DNA from: Lepus europaeus
Lineage: Eukaryota; Chordata; Mammalia; Lagomorpha; Leporidae
NCBI RefSeq assembly: GCF_033115175.1
Contig: NC_084834.1
Coordinates: forward strand, 82,878,462 to 82,942,461
DNA: 64,000 nucleotides
Reading direction: 5' to 3'
Under the pieces are notes generated by a model. It was given only the letters and a program-made list of their open reading frames with translations, did no database searches and was not told where the DNA came from. A program made the position numbers and the translations under genes. Shown in pieces: positions 31,646 to 43,898 of the stretch (its first letter is position 1; every line of letters starts with the position of its first letter).

Positions 31646-32981
31646 CCTCACCTCTGCCACTCATCACTGATGCAGCCCTGTGGCTGGCCCCCTGTTCAGC
31701 TTCTGGATCGCAGGATCAAGAGTTAAGGGTCAGTGATCTAATACCATGGACAAACAGGTTGCTCTAAATTCTCTTTATACAGCAGCCTGGGGAATCAGGA
31801 ACTTGCCACATTACAAATATGCACGTCTCCTTAGTGTGATAAATGTACAAGCCTCTGCTGGCCTTGGTGTTGAGGGAGTTAAATCCTCTCATTCATACAT
31901 GGAACCTAAAACCCGATCAGCCTGGGATTTCTGTTAGGTAGCGGGGCCCAGCCCCTTTCCTCTGTTAAATTTTAAATCCTGCAAAGGAACCATTTTCCCT
32001 CGGAGCCTCCCACACTTGGGATGAAACTTTCTCTGCGGAATTTTGGCACCCTATTAATTAGTGGTTATGACTGGGAGCTGCTCTCTCTCAGCAACTCCTA
32101 TTCTGCCATCGGTCAAGTGTGATCCTGTAATAAATTTCCACGAAGCAAACTATTTCTGGTAATTCTCCCTAATTAACACCAGGCCTGCTAATAATACATC
32201 AGTACCTATGTGTTTCTGATATAATCAAGATCTTGTCTGAGAGTACTCAAAAAGGGAAACCGCTAACTTAAATTAAGCTTTTGCTTGGCAAAAGGATTTT
32301 ATACGTAGTTCTGTAAGAAAACCTTTGATAATCTTATATTGGGGATATTTTTACTAAAAAACACTGAGCGACAGGGAGACCTGCTCTGGTTTGAGCACTG
32401 AATGGGGATTTATTGTGAACACACAGTTGAGACTTAAGCCTATAAATCTTGTACTGGATTACTGTTTCTTAACGAAGGAATGACAGATCTCTTATTTTGT
32501 CGGTGCATTTTAATGTGCAATGACGTGATTGATAGAAACCAAACAGCAGCTATTAAAATGTCAGATGCAGACTTGATGCCCTTAAAAGTTTGGCTTCTGG
32601 AGTTTAATATACTGTGAGCAAATAGACTAGAATTTCTCCTTTATTCCCAATATGCAGCCTGCAACAGAAACATTCCTCTTTATACCCTGGAAAAAAAAAT
32701 CTTACTCAAACCAATAAATAAACGAGGAAGAGGTGAGCCTCCCTAGTTAGGGAATACTTAGTTAATGAGATTGGGATGAGTTACGTATGAAGTAACATAC
32801 CCTGACTAATGCAAAATGTGAAAATGTAGATGCTGATTTATGGAGTTCAATTATAATCTATGATAGAATGCTTGATATGACAAGTTACTTCAATAAATAA
32901 TTTAAGTTAACAAATTTTTTCAAAGATGGGGCTTACTTACCTATTAATTCAAACACACTGTTTACACTGTACATGTAAACA
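31646..32981. other. SINE-free, AT-rich candidate conserved non-coding stretch
   Basis: No repeat, ORF or simple sequence. It has several TAATTA-type and ATTAAC motifs (about 32,053-32,190) and a balanced, non-degenerate look. Conservation cannot be tested here. Confidence 0.35.
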
Positions 32982-33232
32982 ATAAGGGACGCCTGACCTA
33001 GCGGTTAGGATCCTGAGTCCCACAGTGGAGTTCAATGCCTGACTCTGCGCCTGACTGCAGCTTCCAGCTAATGCAGATCCCAGGAGGCATCAGTGAGGGC
33101 TCAAGTCATTGGGCTCCTGACGCCCACACAGGAGACCTGGACTGAGTTCCCGGGTAGCCACTGTGGGCAAGTGGGGGGGTGAGTCAGCAGATGGCATCTC
33201 TCTCTCAAATAAAATAAAAATATTTTCAAATG
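32982..33232 (+). mobile_element. C-repeat SINE (diverged variant)
   Basis: Plus orientation: head GACGCCTGACCTAGCGGTTA, AGCTTCCAGCTAATGCAGAT, GGGCTCCTGACGCCCACA, GAGTCAGCAGATGG, short CT block and AAATAAAATAAAAATA end. It belongs to the old variant also seen at 38,288 and 41,028, and is the only SINE in 31.6-38.3 kb. Confidence 0.8.
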
Positions 33233-33384
33233 TTTTGCTTCTAAAATATTTTGACAAGCAAATATCATAAAAAAGGCATTCTCAGAATTACTATGCTGTG
33301 TGCTACCCTGTGACTACTGGAACATGGTTTGGGGCCATGATAACTGAATGGGAAGCACTTACCACCCAAAAAGAAAATCCAGAA

Positions 33385-33418
33385 AGCTTGTTGTCACCAT
33401 TGCAGTCATTTATTTATT
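33385..33418 (-). promoter_or_regulatory. Candidate PDLIM5 polyadenylation signal and site
   Basis: On the minus strand two AATAAA hexamers overlap (33,418-33,413 and 33,414-33,409). A CA-rich stretch (TGACAACAA) follows at a typical cleavage distance, and a T/GT-rich stretch lies downstream (about 33,382-33,360). This layout is the standard mammalian poly(A) site. Whether it is the main site is inferred. Confidence 0.6.
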
Positions 33419-36174
33419 GAGTATGTGCACATTAAGGTATTACTATATTGATTATATTTCTCGTGATTTTTAATTAGAAAAATGTATCCAGAAGCAGAAT
33501 AGCAGATATATACAAACTTGAAAATGTAGAGACATAGAAGACAGAGGTGAAGAAATAAGGCAAATTATACATTAAGAATCCAAATCTAATACCTTTAAAC
33601 AATTGGGGGTGAGGAGACAAACTGTAGCCAGCCTGGGTTTGTGTAGAATGACACGGTTCGCTTCCTTCCCGGGTGTGTGACAGGGTGCTCTCTTCCACAG
33701 GAGTGACCAAACTCCAAATGCCACAAACTGTTTAATGTAACACCAGATTCACATTCTACAAAAGTGCTCCTACTCACAGTATCCCTTGAAAAGGGTACTT
33801 CTTTGTTGCAGATAATTTTGAACAAAAAGCTGCATTAATATTCTGAAGATTTAAACTATTATTTCTACTTAATAATCTGCCCAAGTGATTAGGTTTTAGT
33901 TTTAGACTCTAAATGTAACTTTAATCGATAGTAAATATGTATACTATGATAAGTGTTAAGCACAGGGGATAATTTTTAGGCTGCTACCTCACCAGGAAAT
34001 ACTCAGTTCATGTAAGTCAAAATAAAATGACACATCTGAACCTATCACTAAAATCCTGAAAATGGAAAATCTAAATTTTCTGAGTCATGTACTAAGATTG
34101 AGTTTGTCTTATAACAAGCATAGAATTCTGAAATATACATCTAGAGAGACTAAAAGTAAATGCTCTACAGTGAATTAATAAAAAAATGCTACTGACATGG
34201 AATATTTATAATCAGAAAAATAAATATTCAGGGAGCTCACCAGAAGAATAAAGTGCTCTGCCAGTTATTAGAAGATTAATGCTGGTGAATTAAATATGGC
34301 ATTCCTCACTGGAAACTACAGAGACTCTTCTGGGTCACGGTCAATTCAATATGCATTTCACAGGATTGACTGCTTTAGGAACAGATATACAAATCTGCCA
34401 CAGAAGAGATGGACAAAGCACAAAGACAAAATGATAAATTAGGAAGCAACATTACTCTTTCAGGTATAAAATTTGGAGAAATGCAACTTGATGCTCCAAG
34501 AATAATATATAGGAAGAAAGGTCTAATCAAAATGATACCTTTAATATAACTTTATATAAAATTCAGGTCAAATCAAATTCTTAGGAGAAAACACCCAAAT
34601 GTCTCTGACTTATCAAATACTACCTTGGAACATAATTGAAAAAGGCACAACCAAACAACAACAAAAATACCTTATTACATCAAAACTAAACTACCAACTT
34701 ATTTTGTATTGTAGAAAGCAAAAGATCTGTGGCAATGCACATTAGCCAGCAAGTCTTCTACAGGTGGTTTCAGCAGCGATGAGATACAATGCACAATTTA
34801 ATTCCAGCACTTTATTTCAAAAGCCACTTCCCGCCTCCCTCCCCGATGCAGTGAGGAGGTACTTTGAGGTTGCTAGTGGAGAAGTTTGCCACTTTGTGTC
34901 CCCCTTCCCATTCTGTTATCCCCAGTTAATTATTATCTCTATAATATAAGTCTGCTAGACCATAAATTAACAGCTTTCAGGTCAGACACCTTGAAAGTTC
35001 TTAGAGAGGTTAAACAAATATTGTAGTCTAACACCTCCTCTATAACAAACATGCACACAATGCAGGGGAGTCTTTCATGAGTGATGGGGCAGGAAGGACT
35101 TGGGACGCTGTCTCAACTTCAAAAAGCGCCTTTCTCAGCAAATTCAAATTATAATTCAGTGGGACCATGGGTTTTCATCCACTCTAGAAACAAAAAGGAA
35201 ACAAAGAGAAAAACTACCAAATGGCAAAATCTGTTTTCTCACTTGGAAAATATCAACAGGATCCATGGTTTACCACAATCGCTCCTCTGTCTCTGTGTGG
35301 TATCCACATACATAATTATTGGCCCAAATGAAGAAAACACGTAATGGGCCAATCGGAATAATTATTCATATTCCCTTCCTAAATTACCAAAGCCTTATGA
35401 ATCAAAGCTTTTCAAAGTTTGCAATCACATTTGGAAATGTTTCAAATATTAATAAGAGAAAACTAAAAGAAAAAAATCTAGATTTTATCACATCCCCAAA
35501 CCAATCTCTTATTTACTAATGCAGAAACTATATGGTAGCTTTTATGGGGAGAGGAAATGAGAGAAGCATGTAATCTCTCTTATTGGCATCACATTTTGAT
35601 CCAAAACCTCATTGGCCTTTTCCTATCAGAAATGATCAACTCTAAGAAAAAACAATGTGCACATGGTTTTAAAAATAGCTGATACCTACCACTGATAAAA
35701 GTCTGTTTTAACTATTTACTGTTTGAAAGGTAAACAATAGTATTAAAAAAACCCAATCTTTCTCTTATTAATAAAGCTTAAGGCATTTTTATTGCCTTTT
35801 GCAGATTTATTCATAACTATTCAACAAGGAAAGAAAGTATAATTATTTCAGTCAAGAGGTTGGAGCTTTTACTCTAAAGTTTAATTCTTTACTAATGTAT
35901 TCTAAGATGAATTTAATAGTCAACCAGGAAATTGATTTTTATAAAGGTTATTTTATGGGCAGAAAATACAGGAAAAAGTAGTATTAAATGCCAAACTGTC
36001 TCTTTTCTTTATGAAGCCAAATATTTCCTCACAGACTTAGTTTTTAGAGCTGGAATTTATTCCTTCAGGGCCACTATTATTTTTTCAAAACTCCATATAA
36101 ATATTAAATTTAAAAGTAATTGGTAACTTTAATTCTCTTCTTTCTCTTCAAATTTCTCCCTCTGAACTGTAGAC
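33390..36174 (-). other. PDLIM5: PDLIM5 3' UTR (inferred, about 2.8 kb)
   Basis: This AT-rich stretch begins at the PDLIM5 stop codon, contains no SINE, LINE or LTR insertion that I can recognise, and has no convincing ORF. The lack of insertions contrasts with roughly one SINE per 1-1.5 kb elsewhere in the window, which fits a constrained terminal exon. The distal limit is set from overlapping AATAAA signals at 33,409-33,418. Other AATAAA hexamers on the minus strand at 35,793-35,788 and 35,811-35,806 would allow a much shorter UTR. The length is an inference from signals, not from transcript data. Confidence 0.6.
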
Positions 36175-36264
36175 TTAAAAATTCACGGAATGAGCATGTT
36201 TCTTGCAAAGTGGCTTGTCCTTCTTGGAGAAAAATGTCTGACCTTCCAAACTTTCACAACACAC
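36175..36264 (-). CDS. PDLIM5: PDLIM5 terminal coding exon: end of LIM3 and stop
   Basis: The acceptor is TTTATTTTTCAG (AG at 36266-36265). The 90-nt coding part gives [29 protein letters not shown] and then TAA at 36177-36175. C-KK-H are the last two zinc ligands of LIM3. The basic, very short tail after LIM3 is typical of the long PDLIM5, LDB3 and PDLIM7 isoforms. The exon continues into the 3' UTR toward lower coordinates without an intron that I can see. Confidence 0.97.
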   Translation of the reverse strand: MCCESLEGQTFFSKKDKPLCKKHAHSVNF

Positions 36265-37724
36265 CTGAAAAATAAAGATTAAAGTGAATGACAGTGTTTT
36301 ACCAAATGTGCCGGAGGAGAATATGCCCCCCCCCTCCAGTGAGTGATAAGACAAAATCATGTAGCTGGTTTTGTTAGAGATTTTACCATTACTGTGACAT
36401 TTCCCTGGGATATATTTTATTATTTATTATTTATAATATTTATTATTATATTTATATTATTATATATTATTGTATTTATATTATTTATTATTACTGTGAC
36501 TTTTCCCTGGGATATATTTTAATTTATTTAAAGCACTGAATCACTACTTTTCTTTATTAGGAGGAAAACCATCCCAATGAAAAGATTAACACATAAAGAG
36601 GTCACATTATATTTTCTATCCTGAATTTCAAATCAGTGCTTTAAATCCACCTCCTGTTGTAGAGACCCAAAGCACTAAAAAGAAAACATGACTCAATTGC
36701 CTTGCCAAACCCTCCCATGCACAACTTTAGGCTGCAACCAAACACACAGGCCTAGAACACCTGAGATGTCATGTGTTTTCTTATTCCTTGTATTGAAAAC
36801 TGCAGGTCTCCACCTGGCTGCGGCACCATACAGGGCAGATAACTACCCATGTTTATGCCTTCTTGTCTTTGCCACTGACCTTGTAAATTGCAGCATCCTC
36901 ATGAGCAACTCCACTCAGAACAGAAAAAGGTCAGTCTGCTACAAGTTGCTTTTTTTTTTTTTTTTTTTTTATAAAATATGAAGCTATGAAGACTGAGAGA
37001 CGAGTGAGGTGAAGAAGAAAGGGAATCACTGGTAATGTCTGGGGCAATCACTCGGCTTCAATTAACACTCCTTACCCCTCCAACACAATGGGTACTGGAA
37101 ACTTAGATATATTAACTCTAACAAAAGGAATTAAGCATGCTGGATATTTGCTTTCTAAATTCAAAAATTATATCTTAAGTTAATGTTTAATCTGTGAAGC
37201 CTAACCATTCAACATAAAGCCAAACATATTACAATAGCAAATGAAATAAGTAAATATTTTATTACACAATTAGTCTCAAAAAGAAAAGAATATTCATGGG
37301 CTTTTGGCTAGGAAGTAAATAAATCTATATATAGTTTATTCCAAGTGTTAATGTAATAATATAATTTTATAATTATTTATTTCTATTTAAAGACACACCT
37401 AATATTTCCAAAAAACTACAAAAAGCACTAATACAAGAGAGTGTTAAAAAAAAAAAAAGATAAAGGACTCTTACTGTTTTAAGAATAGAAAACTTTTCCC
37501 TATAAGCAAAATGTATGGCTAGTATTTTCTCTGAGGAGCGAAGATTTTACTTCCAGCCAAATAACTTCAAAAAGCACCATAATTTTTAATAAACAACTTT
37601 TAAAAAATCACTGTAAAACTGTTTTCCCTTTAGGTCTGAAGGACTGAAAGATCCGAGAGCTGCTATTTCCATTCTGTACAGGCTAGAACTGGTTGTACTA
37701 CTTGGGAAGTAAGAGTTTACTTAC
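36265..37724 (-). other. PDLIM5: PDLIM5 intron before the terminal exon
   Basis: A 1460-bp intron with GTAAGT donor and TTTTTCAG acceptor. It holds an AT-rich duplicated segment (36,388-36,521) and a poly-T run at 36,951-36,970. No SINE. Confidence 0.9.
36388..36521. repeat. 102-bp-offset direct duplication with AT-rich filling
   Basis: The 32-bp block ATTACTGTGAC...CCCTGGGATATATTTTA occurs at 36,388-36,419 and 36,490-36,521 with one mismatch. TTATTA/TATTATAT repeats lie between. This is a local tandem duplication plus microsatellite growth inside a PDLIM5 intron. Confidence 0.9.
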
Positions 37725-37840
37725 TGAGCATACAAAGCAAGTGTCATGCCAGGTATAGCCCAGAGCTTCCAGGAACATGTCGCCAGCCTCTATGGGAAAT
37801 TCGCATCCATGGCAGATGGTACCAAAGAGGGCATAATAAT
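37725..37840 (-). CDS. PDLIM5: PDLIM5 exon: end of LIM2, most of LIM3
   Basis: This 116-nt exon has acceptor CCAACACAG (AG at 37842-37841) and donor TCA/GTAAGT (GT at 37724-37723). Two bases complete the split Asp codon, then [38 protein letters not shown] follows. CHGC, the His of TWH, the Cys of DTC and the first Cys of FVC are LIM3 zinc ligands. It ends in phase 0, and the next exon supplies VCC. The frame is intact and no residue expected for zinc binding is missing. Confidence 0.97.
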
Positions 37841-40793
37841 CTGTGTTGGGTAGGAGAGAGAGACATCATTTAAATACAATGGAGCTCTAGAATGACAGTG
37901 CCTTGAGAATAGCAACAAAACTACATTAAAGGCGATGTTGAAGATACGGATAATCAGAAAATTCTCAGGAGATGGCATATTTGGTTTGAGATACAAGTTT
38001 ACCATGTTTTAGGTTTCCTTTGGTAAGCATGATTTATACAAGTTAACGTTCTTCATTACATTTTTCTGTTATACCTCTTACTTCTCTCCAGCTACTTGAA
38101 TGCCCAACTATGTAAAAAGAACATTGTTTTCTGAGTAGTTATCAACAGACATGACACTATTTCAAAGAAATTTAAGGGGACTTCCAATGACTAGTAAAAT
38201 AAGACTAATGAATATAAATCAAGAACAAATATCATATTGGCAAATTTCATAGTGTATCTGACTTGGTAAAACTAAAAGCTATGGACAGGTGGGCATTTGG
38301 CACAGTGGTTAAGATGCCACTTTCTGTATCCCATACTTGAGTGGCTGGGTTTGAGTCCTGGCTCTGTTCCCAATTCCAGTGTCCAGCTAATGCGCACCCC
38401 GGAAGGAAGAGGTGATGGCTCAAGTACTTGCCACCCGGATGGCAAACACAGATTTGCATTCTCAGCTCATAGCTTTGGCCTGGCCGAGCCCCACATATTG
38501 TGGGCATTTATAGAGAAACAGTAGATGAGAGATCTCTGTCTCTCTGCCTTTCAAATAAATTTTTTAAGTTATGGGAAATGCCTACAAATAAGTGCCATGA
38601 CTTTTTCTAGCTGGATTGTAGCACAGCAATATCAGCCACAATTTCTTTTGCTACAATTTCATTTCAATTTTACTACTTCATGTTGGACATTCTTAGCCAG
38701 AGAACACCGTTTATTTGATACAGATTAGTGCAATAAAATATTAAACAGGGTTTCCTTCTGAAAAAAAAAAAAGTTCTGACAAGATATTTCTCTACAATAA
38801 ATTAGAATTTACTAGCATTTTCACTTTTCTATTATGAAGCTATCCTCACTACTGTGTGGACTACTCCTGGTTCCCCTTTTGGCCTTACGCACTGTTTAGC
38901 CAACCTAGACTGAAGTGCTAAGTAGGCTATAATATGCAATTTGATCGCAACCTTTCTTTTAGCAAGCTTCCATTTTCAATATTTCTTAGTGACATCTGTT
39001 TAACACGTATACATGGAGTCCCACTGTGTGCAAGACCCTGCTCTAGGCACTGTTGGAGTACAGTGCTCAAACCCTCAGAAAGAGCATTCTCTCTGGACAT
39101 TCTCCCTGGGAACAAGGTGTCATTGTTTACTGATTTTGTAAATAAATGATGATAAATAATTTCAGGTTGTAATAAGTGCTATGAAGCAAAAAGATGGCAT
39201 GATGCAGAATAATTTTTGTGCTACTTTATATAGTAAGTACAATATGATTCATATTTAAAAAATACATTACTGTAGTTGTTCAGTAACTGCCATTTCAGGG
39301 TGGGGAGAAAAACTATAAACCATTTAGGTAGCAATTACAATATCCACGCAAGGGTGAAAGCAAGTGGAGACAGGGAGAAATGAATGACTGCAATATACAC
39401 TGGGGGTAGAACTGCCAGGATTTACAAATTAGATTGGATATGGGAAGAACGGGGTAAGAACAGAGTCCAAAATGGGCATGGGTTCAGGGACAGTGCAAAG
39501 TGACCACTGATTGGGATGGGGGAAGGCTGTGTTAAGAACTGGTTGGCATAGTTAAAGAAGAACAAAAATAGAGTAAGTTAATTAGAAGCAACATTTAAAT
39601 AAATATTTAATAACATTTCCATTTCTAAAAGCAATTCTTTGGGTTTTTGAAATATAACTTCTTAGAATGCGTTAGATAATAAGGATAGTTTTTTATGTGT
39701 TTGGCCAGAAAGGGACTATCTGTCACTTGGTCAAACTGTCTTTCAAAGCTTTCAAAACAAGCAACCCAATTCCAATCAACCAACAAAACCAGTTCTTTCT
39801 TCTGAAAAAGTAAGTGGTATTACAAAATGTGAAATATTCTCATTCAATCAGCGTAGGTGGCTTGTAGCCCAGATGGTTTCACAATGGCCCATGGGATACT
39901 TTGCTGGAATTTCTAAGGCTCCGTGGTGGACAATCTGGAATAGATCCAGGATGGTCTTCATTAAGGAGCCAACAGGAAGATAGAAGTAAGTAACTGAGTG
40001 ACAAAGAAGGGCTGAGTAATGCTGATCTTACTCCACGTTAGAAGCTGACTATTGCTTTTACTTGCCTACTCTGAAGTCTTCCTTCCTTCCAGAATCCCAC
40101 TTTAGAATTTCAAGGTAGAATAAAACAAAAACCTGATAATGGGAATGTAGTAGTAGCCAGTGGAGGGATGAAACCTATTTTATATTTTGAAACATGTATA
40201 AGTTGATGAAAGTTCACTTACAGACTTTGGGAAGGGAAAGCAAGCATTTAGAGTTCACTAAGACAAAAAGTAGCAGAAAGGTTTGTAAAGCCCAATTTGT
40301 TTAAAAAAGTTTTACCAAGGGAACAATCTAGGTCATGATTTCCCTCTTATTCACTAAAAGTAATAAAGGATTTCAAGTTTATTTTCAAGGTAGTTGCCTT
40401 AAAGAGCAAACTGATACCAACAGTTTAAAGTTGAATATTTCTCATGTTTATAACTATTCAAAATTTACCACTGGTCTATATGAACTGGTTTTAAGCTATA
40501 TGACTTGGTAGAATTTAAATCCATAAATTATTGGAGATTTAAGCAAAATATGTTTCCTATTAAGTGATACTTACATTATCAATTCTCATAATGAAGGAGG
40601 GAATATCTACTTTGACAGTCACATAAAAACTTTACATACTTTTTCTGCTATATGTTTAGAGTGATGTTAAATATCCCCAAAACAATTAGAAAAAATATTT
40701 GGCCTAATACTTTCCATCAACTTTATAGCAACATAAGGGCTAATGTTTTAACTTTATTTAAAACTCAACAAACCAACAGTTTCATAATCTTAC
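37841..40793 (-). other. PDLIM5: PDLIM5 intron (LIM2 exon to LIM2/3 exon)
   Basis: A 2953-bp GT-AG intron. It holds one diverged SINE (38,288-38,570) and an old dispersed repeat-like stretch at about 39,000-39,220 (CCACTGTGTGCAAGACCCTG, AATAAGTGCTATGAAGCAA). The rest is unique. Confidence 0.85.
38288..38570 (+). mobile_element. C-repeat SINE (diverged variant)
   Basis: Plus orientation, antisense to PDLIM5: head GGTGGGCATTTGGCACAGTG, GTGATGGCTCAAGTACTTGC, TCTCTGCCTTTCAAATAAAT. Confidence 0.85.
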
Positions 40794-40914
40794 CGGTCTC
40801 ACAGTAGGGTTCACCATCCTCCAAGTGGAAAACATTATTACGAATGGGCTTTCCACAGGCCACACATACAAAACAGGAAACATGCCAAGTTTGTTTCAAG
40901 GCATTAATGACTTC
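40794..40914 (-). CDS. PDLIM5: PDLIM5 exon: core of LIM2
   Basis: This 121-nt exon has acceptor CCTAACAG (AG at 40916-40915) and donor ACCG/GTAAGA (GT at 40793-40792). It starts in phase 0 and ends with the first base of an Asp codon. The translation [40 protein letters not shown] contains the LIM2 ligands His-x2-Cys, Cys-x2-Cys and the final Cys; the last ligand Asp is split across the next intron. The spacing H-x2-C-x2-C-x2-C is the LIM consensus. LIM2 of the Enigma family is a protein-protein interface, not a DNA-binding finger. Confidence 0.97.
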
Positions 40915-41027
40915 CTGTTAGGAAAAGGTAATTGGATGTAAAGATGATGGCAATAAATATACAAATACTTATTCTAACAGTTGTACCAGTACAATGCTAT
41001 AAAGTTAACCCAAAGTAGACACACATG

Positions 41028-41300
41028 GGGTGGCTGTTTGGCACAACAATGAAGACGTCTCTTGGGATGCCTACATCCCAGATCAGAGCAGTGGGGTCCT
41101 TGTGTTGGCTCAGCTCCTGATTCTAGCTTCCTGCTAAAATGCGAGGCAGCAGGTGAGTCCCTGACACCTGAGATTGAGCGTTAGGCTCCTGGGGTTGGCA
41201 CAGCCCAGTCCCAGCTGTTGCAGGCATTTGTGGAGGGAACAGTAGATGGAGCAGCCGTCTGCTTCTCTCTCTCTCTCTAGGCTTTGAAAATTTTAAAAAA
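41028..41300 (+). mobile_element. C-repeat SINE (diverged variant)
   Basis: Plus orientation: head GGGGTGGCTGTTTGGCACAA, CTAGCTTCCTGCTAAAATGC, TTAGGCTCCTGGGGTTGGCA, short CT block, no clear A-tail. Confidence 0.75.
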
Positions 41301-41615
41301 CATTAGTTCCATGTTTCATCTTTGCCTTGGGCTTCTCATCTAAGTAGAAGGAGAAATGTAAGGACACACTCACAAATCATCTAAATCAATGCACTGTAAT
41401 ATTTGTGCTTTTCCCAGAAACAAATCAACAAACCTACTTAAAAGATGATTACTATGTTATTTAGATAGTAAACATACAGTACATAAATACAATACATTCC
41501 TAAGTGCTTGCTACAATACATGTTGCTCTCTCTTAAAGGGTGCCAGGAAACATTAATTCACAAAAGTAGTATCTAGACATTGTCACAGAAGAAGTGAGAA
41601 GGAATATTTAAAAAC

Positions 41616-41647
<32 letters not shown>

Positions 41648-42827
41648 GTATTTTGGTGCATCACAGGAGCAGTAATGCAGTCAGTATAAATCCGCCATGA
41701 TTCAAATGAGTGTATAAAACTTGAAGCACAGAGTGTGGATTCTAGTCAACAAGGCCCTATAGTTGAGTACACAAAATATTAAAGACTTGAGCCATATTTT
41801 AATTAGCAAAAGAAGTTTTGTGGAATTTGTTTTGCAAAGGACTATTTCTTTGAATTGAGAAAAAGAGATGAAGCCATTAAAAATCACTTTTGAAGAACAG
41901 CTCAAAACATGCAAAGTTATTTTTCCCATAATATTTGTCAAAAAAGAGAATGCCATTCATAAAGTAAGATTACAATTTTGTAAATGAATTACTTAAATAA
42001 AGAGCAAACTGAAAGAAAATAAATCATAAGATTAAGAGTAATTCTGACTGGTAAATATATGGGTGAGTGAAGTATTTTCTTGTATAAGAGTTTATCAAAA
42101 GAAAAGGATATAGAATGAAGTGTTAGCCATTATTATTTCTATATACTTTATACAAATGCAACAGTTCACTGTTGAAAAACAACAGGATGAAATGGCACAT
42201 ATTTCAATGCAAAATTATCACCAAGAACATTTATAACAAACATACACTGAACCAAATTATTTCTCAAGGCCTCTGGCACAAACTTCCCTTCCTATCCTTG
42301 AGACAGAGTACTATTCCTTCTTTAACAGGTAATCAAACAATGAAAACATACTCCAGAGGCTCCATCCTGTTACTGGGTCCTGGCTCATCTCTGAACCTGG
42401 ATGACTTCCATTTTCCAGAACCTTACTAAGACTCCTACTTGGCTTTGTTTTATTAGTTATTCTAGAATCCATGGAACACAGTTATACACTAAAACAGTAT
42501 TAATGTACTTCCTACTAATAAAGTATTTGTCATCATTTGGGAGGGTACAGGCTGAACTATTCTACTCCTTTGTTCATAACATACTATACAAATTAACAAG
42601 AGAAATACTTCAGATGATATATTTTAGGTGTCTTTAAAGTTTTAGACCCATTTAAAGATGTACCCTAAAATTACGACTACTCAATAATTTATACTAACTC
42701 TCCTCACAATTAATACAAATTAGATGGATTATTTGTACCCATATTCTCATATTGAGAGTATCAATTAGAATTCAGCAAGCTTTTCCAACTTTTGTGTGAG
42801 GCCAGACATCTTGGCTGCTCTTAAAAT

Positions 42828-43195
42828 CAAATTATAGGCCGGCGCCACGGGTCACTTGGCTAATCCTCCACTTGCGGCGCCGGCACCCCCGGTTCTAGTC
42901 CCCGTTGGGGCGCCGGATTCTGTCCCGGTTGCTCCTTTTCCAGTCCAGCTCTCTGCTGTGGCCCAGGAAGGCAGTGGAGGATGGCCCAAGTGCTTGGGGA
43001 CCTGCATGGGGACCAGGAGAAGCACCTGGCTCCGGGCTTCAGATCGGTGCAGTGCGCCAGCCGTAGCAGCCATTTGTGGGGTGCACCAACATAAAAGGAA
43101 GACCTTTCTGTCTCTCTCTCTCTCTCTCACTGTCTAACTCTGCCTGTAAAAAAAAAAAAAAAAAAAAAGGCAAAAAACAAAACACCAAATTATAG
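42828..43195 (+). mobile_element. C-repeat SINE (young) with 10-bp target duplication
   Basis: Element 42,838-43,185, GGCCGGCGCCACGGGTCACT head, internal small deletion after the GCTTGGGGACCTGC region. Flanked by CAAATTATAG at 42,828-42,837 and 43,186-43,195. Antisense to PDLIM5. Confidence 0.95.
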
Positions 43196-43898
43196 CTCCT
43201 GGTCACCTATATGAGATGCCCAATGCTCATTATATAATTGCAAACTAGGTATTCCAGAACATGAAAGTAATTTATTCATCATTATTTATTGTGTAAATGA
43301 GTCCTAAATTACTCCCTTTCTGCAAAACAAAAAAAAAGTGTGGTTTGAAATTATTTTTCTATCACATGTGTACTCATAAAACTGTGGTTATATTTTTAAA
43401 CATTATATGCATTCAAGAAAAATATGTCATTTATAAGGCTCACATTTTATATATTTCATGAGATCAGTGTCCTGTGCTTGAACCCTGACAAGTGGGGAAA
43501 TGCTGCTCTCATAAAAACTATGGAATTTAATTTAAAACAGTGAAAGTGTCAGCTCTGAGAGGTCTGATGTGTGTGGTCCTAGGCGACCTCTTCAGTCCTG
43601 AGCAAACAGGGTCCTGGTGGGTAGCACACCCACAGTAAATTATTTTTTCCCCACAGTGGCTAGACTTTTCACCAGACAAGCCAACATTCAGTAAGACAAA
43701 ACCAAAGACAACCTAACCCCATGAGTCTGATATCCTTCCACACAGGTCTGTTTAGTTTTGCTTTATAATAATAAATAGGGATGAAAGCAGAGACGCTAGT
43801 AAAGCTAAAAGAAAATAAAAAAAGTAAACATGATGGAAGAATCAAAATACTATTTTGCTTTAAAACTCACTAAGGATAAAAGTGTTTCCAATACTTAC

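Larger units (their letters stand above)
40915..43898 (-). other. PDLIM5: PDLIM5 intron (LIM1/2 exon to LIM2 exon)
   Basis: A 2984-bp GT-AG intron with two SINEs and a 23-residue A-run at 41,622-41,644 on the plus strand. The remainder is AT-rich unique sequence. Confidence 0.85.
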
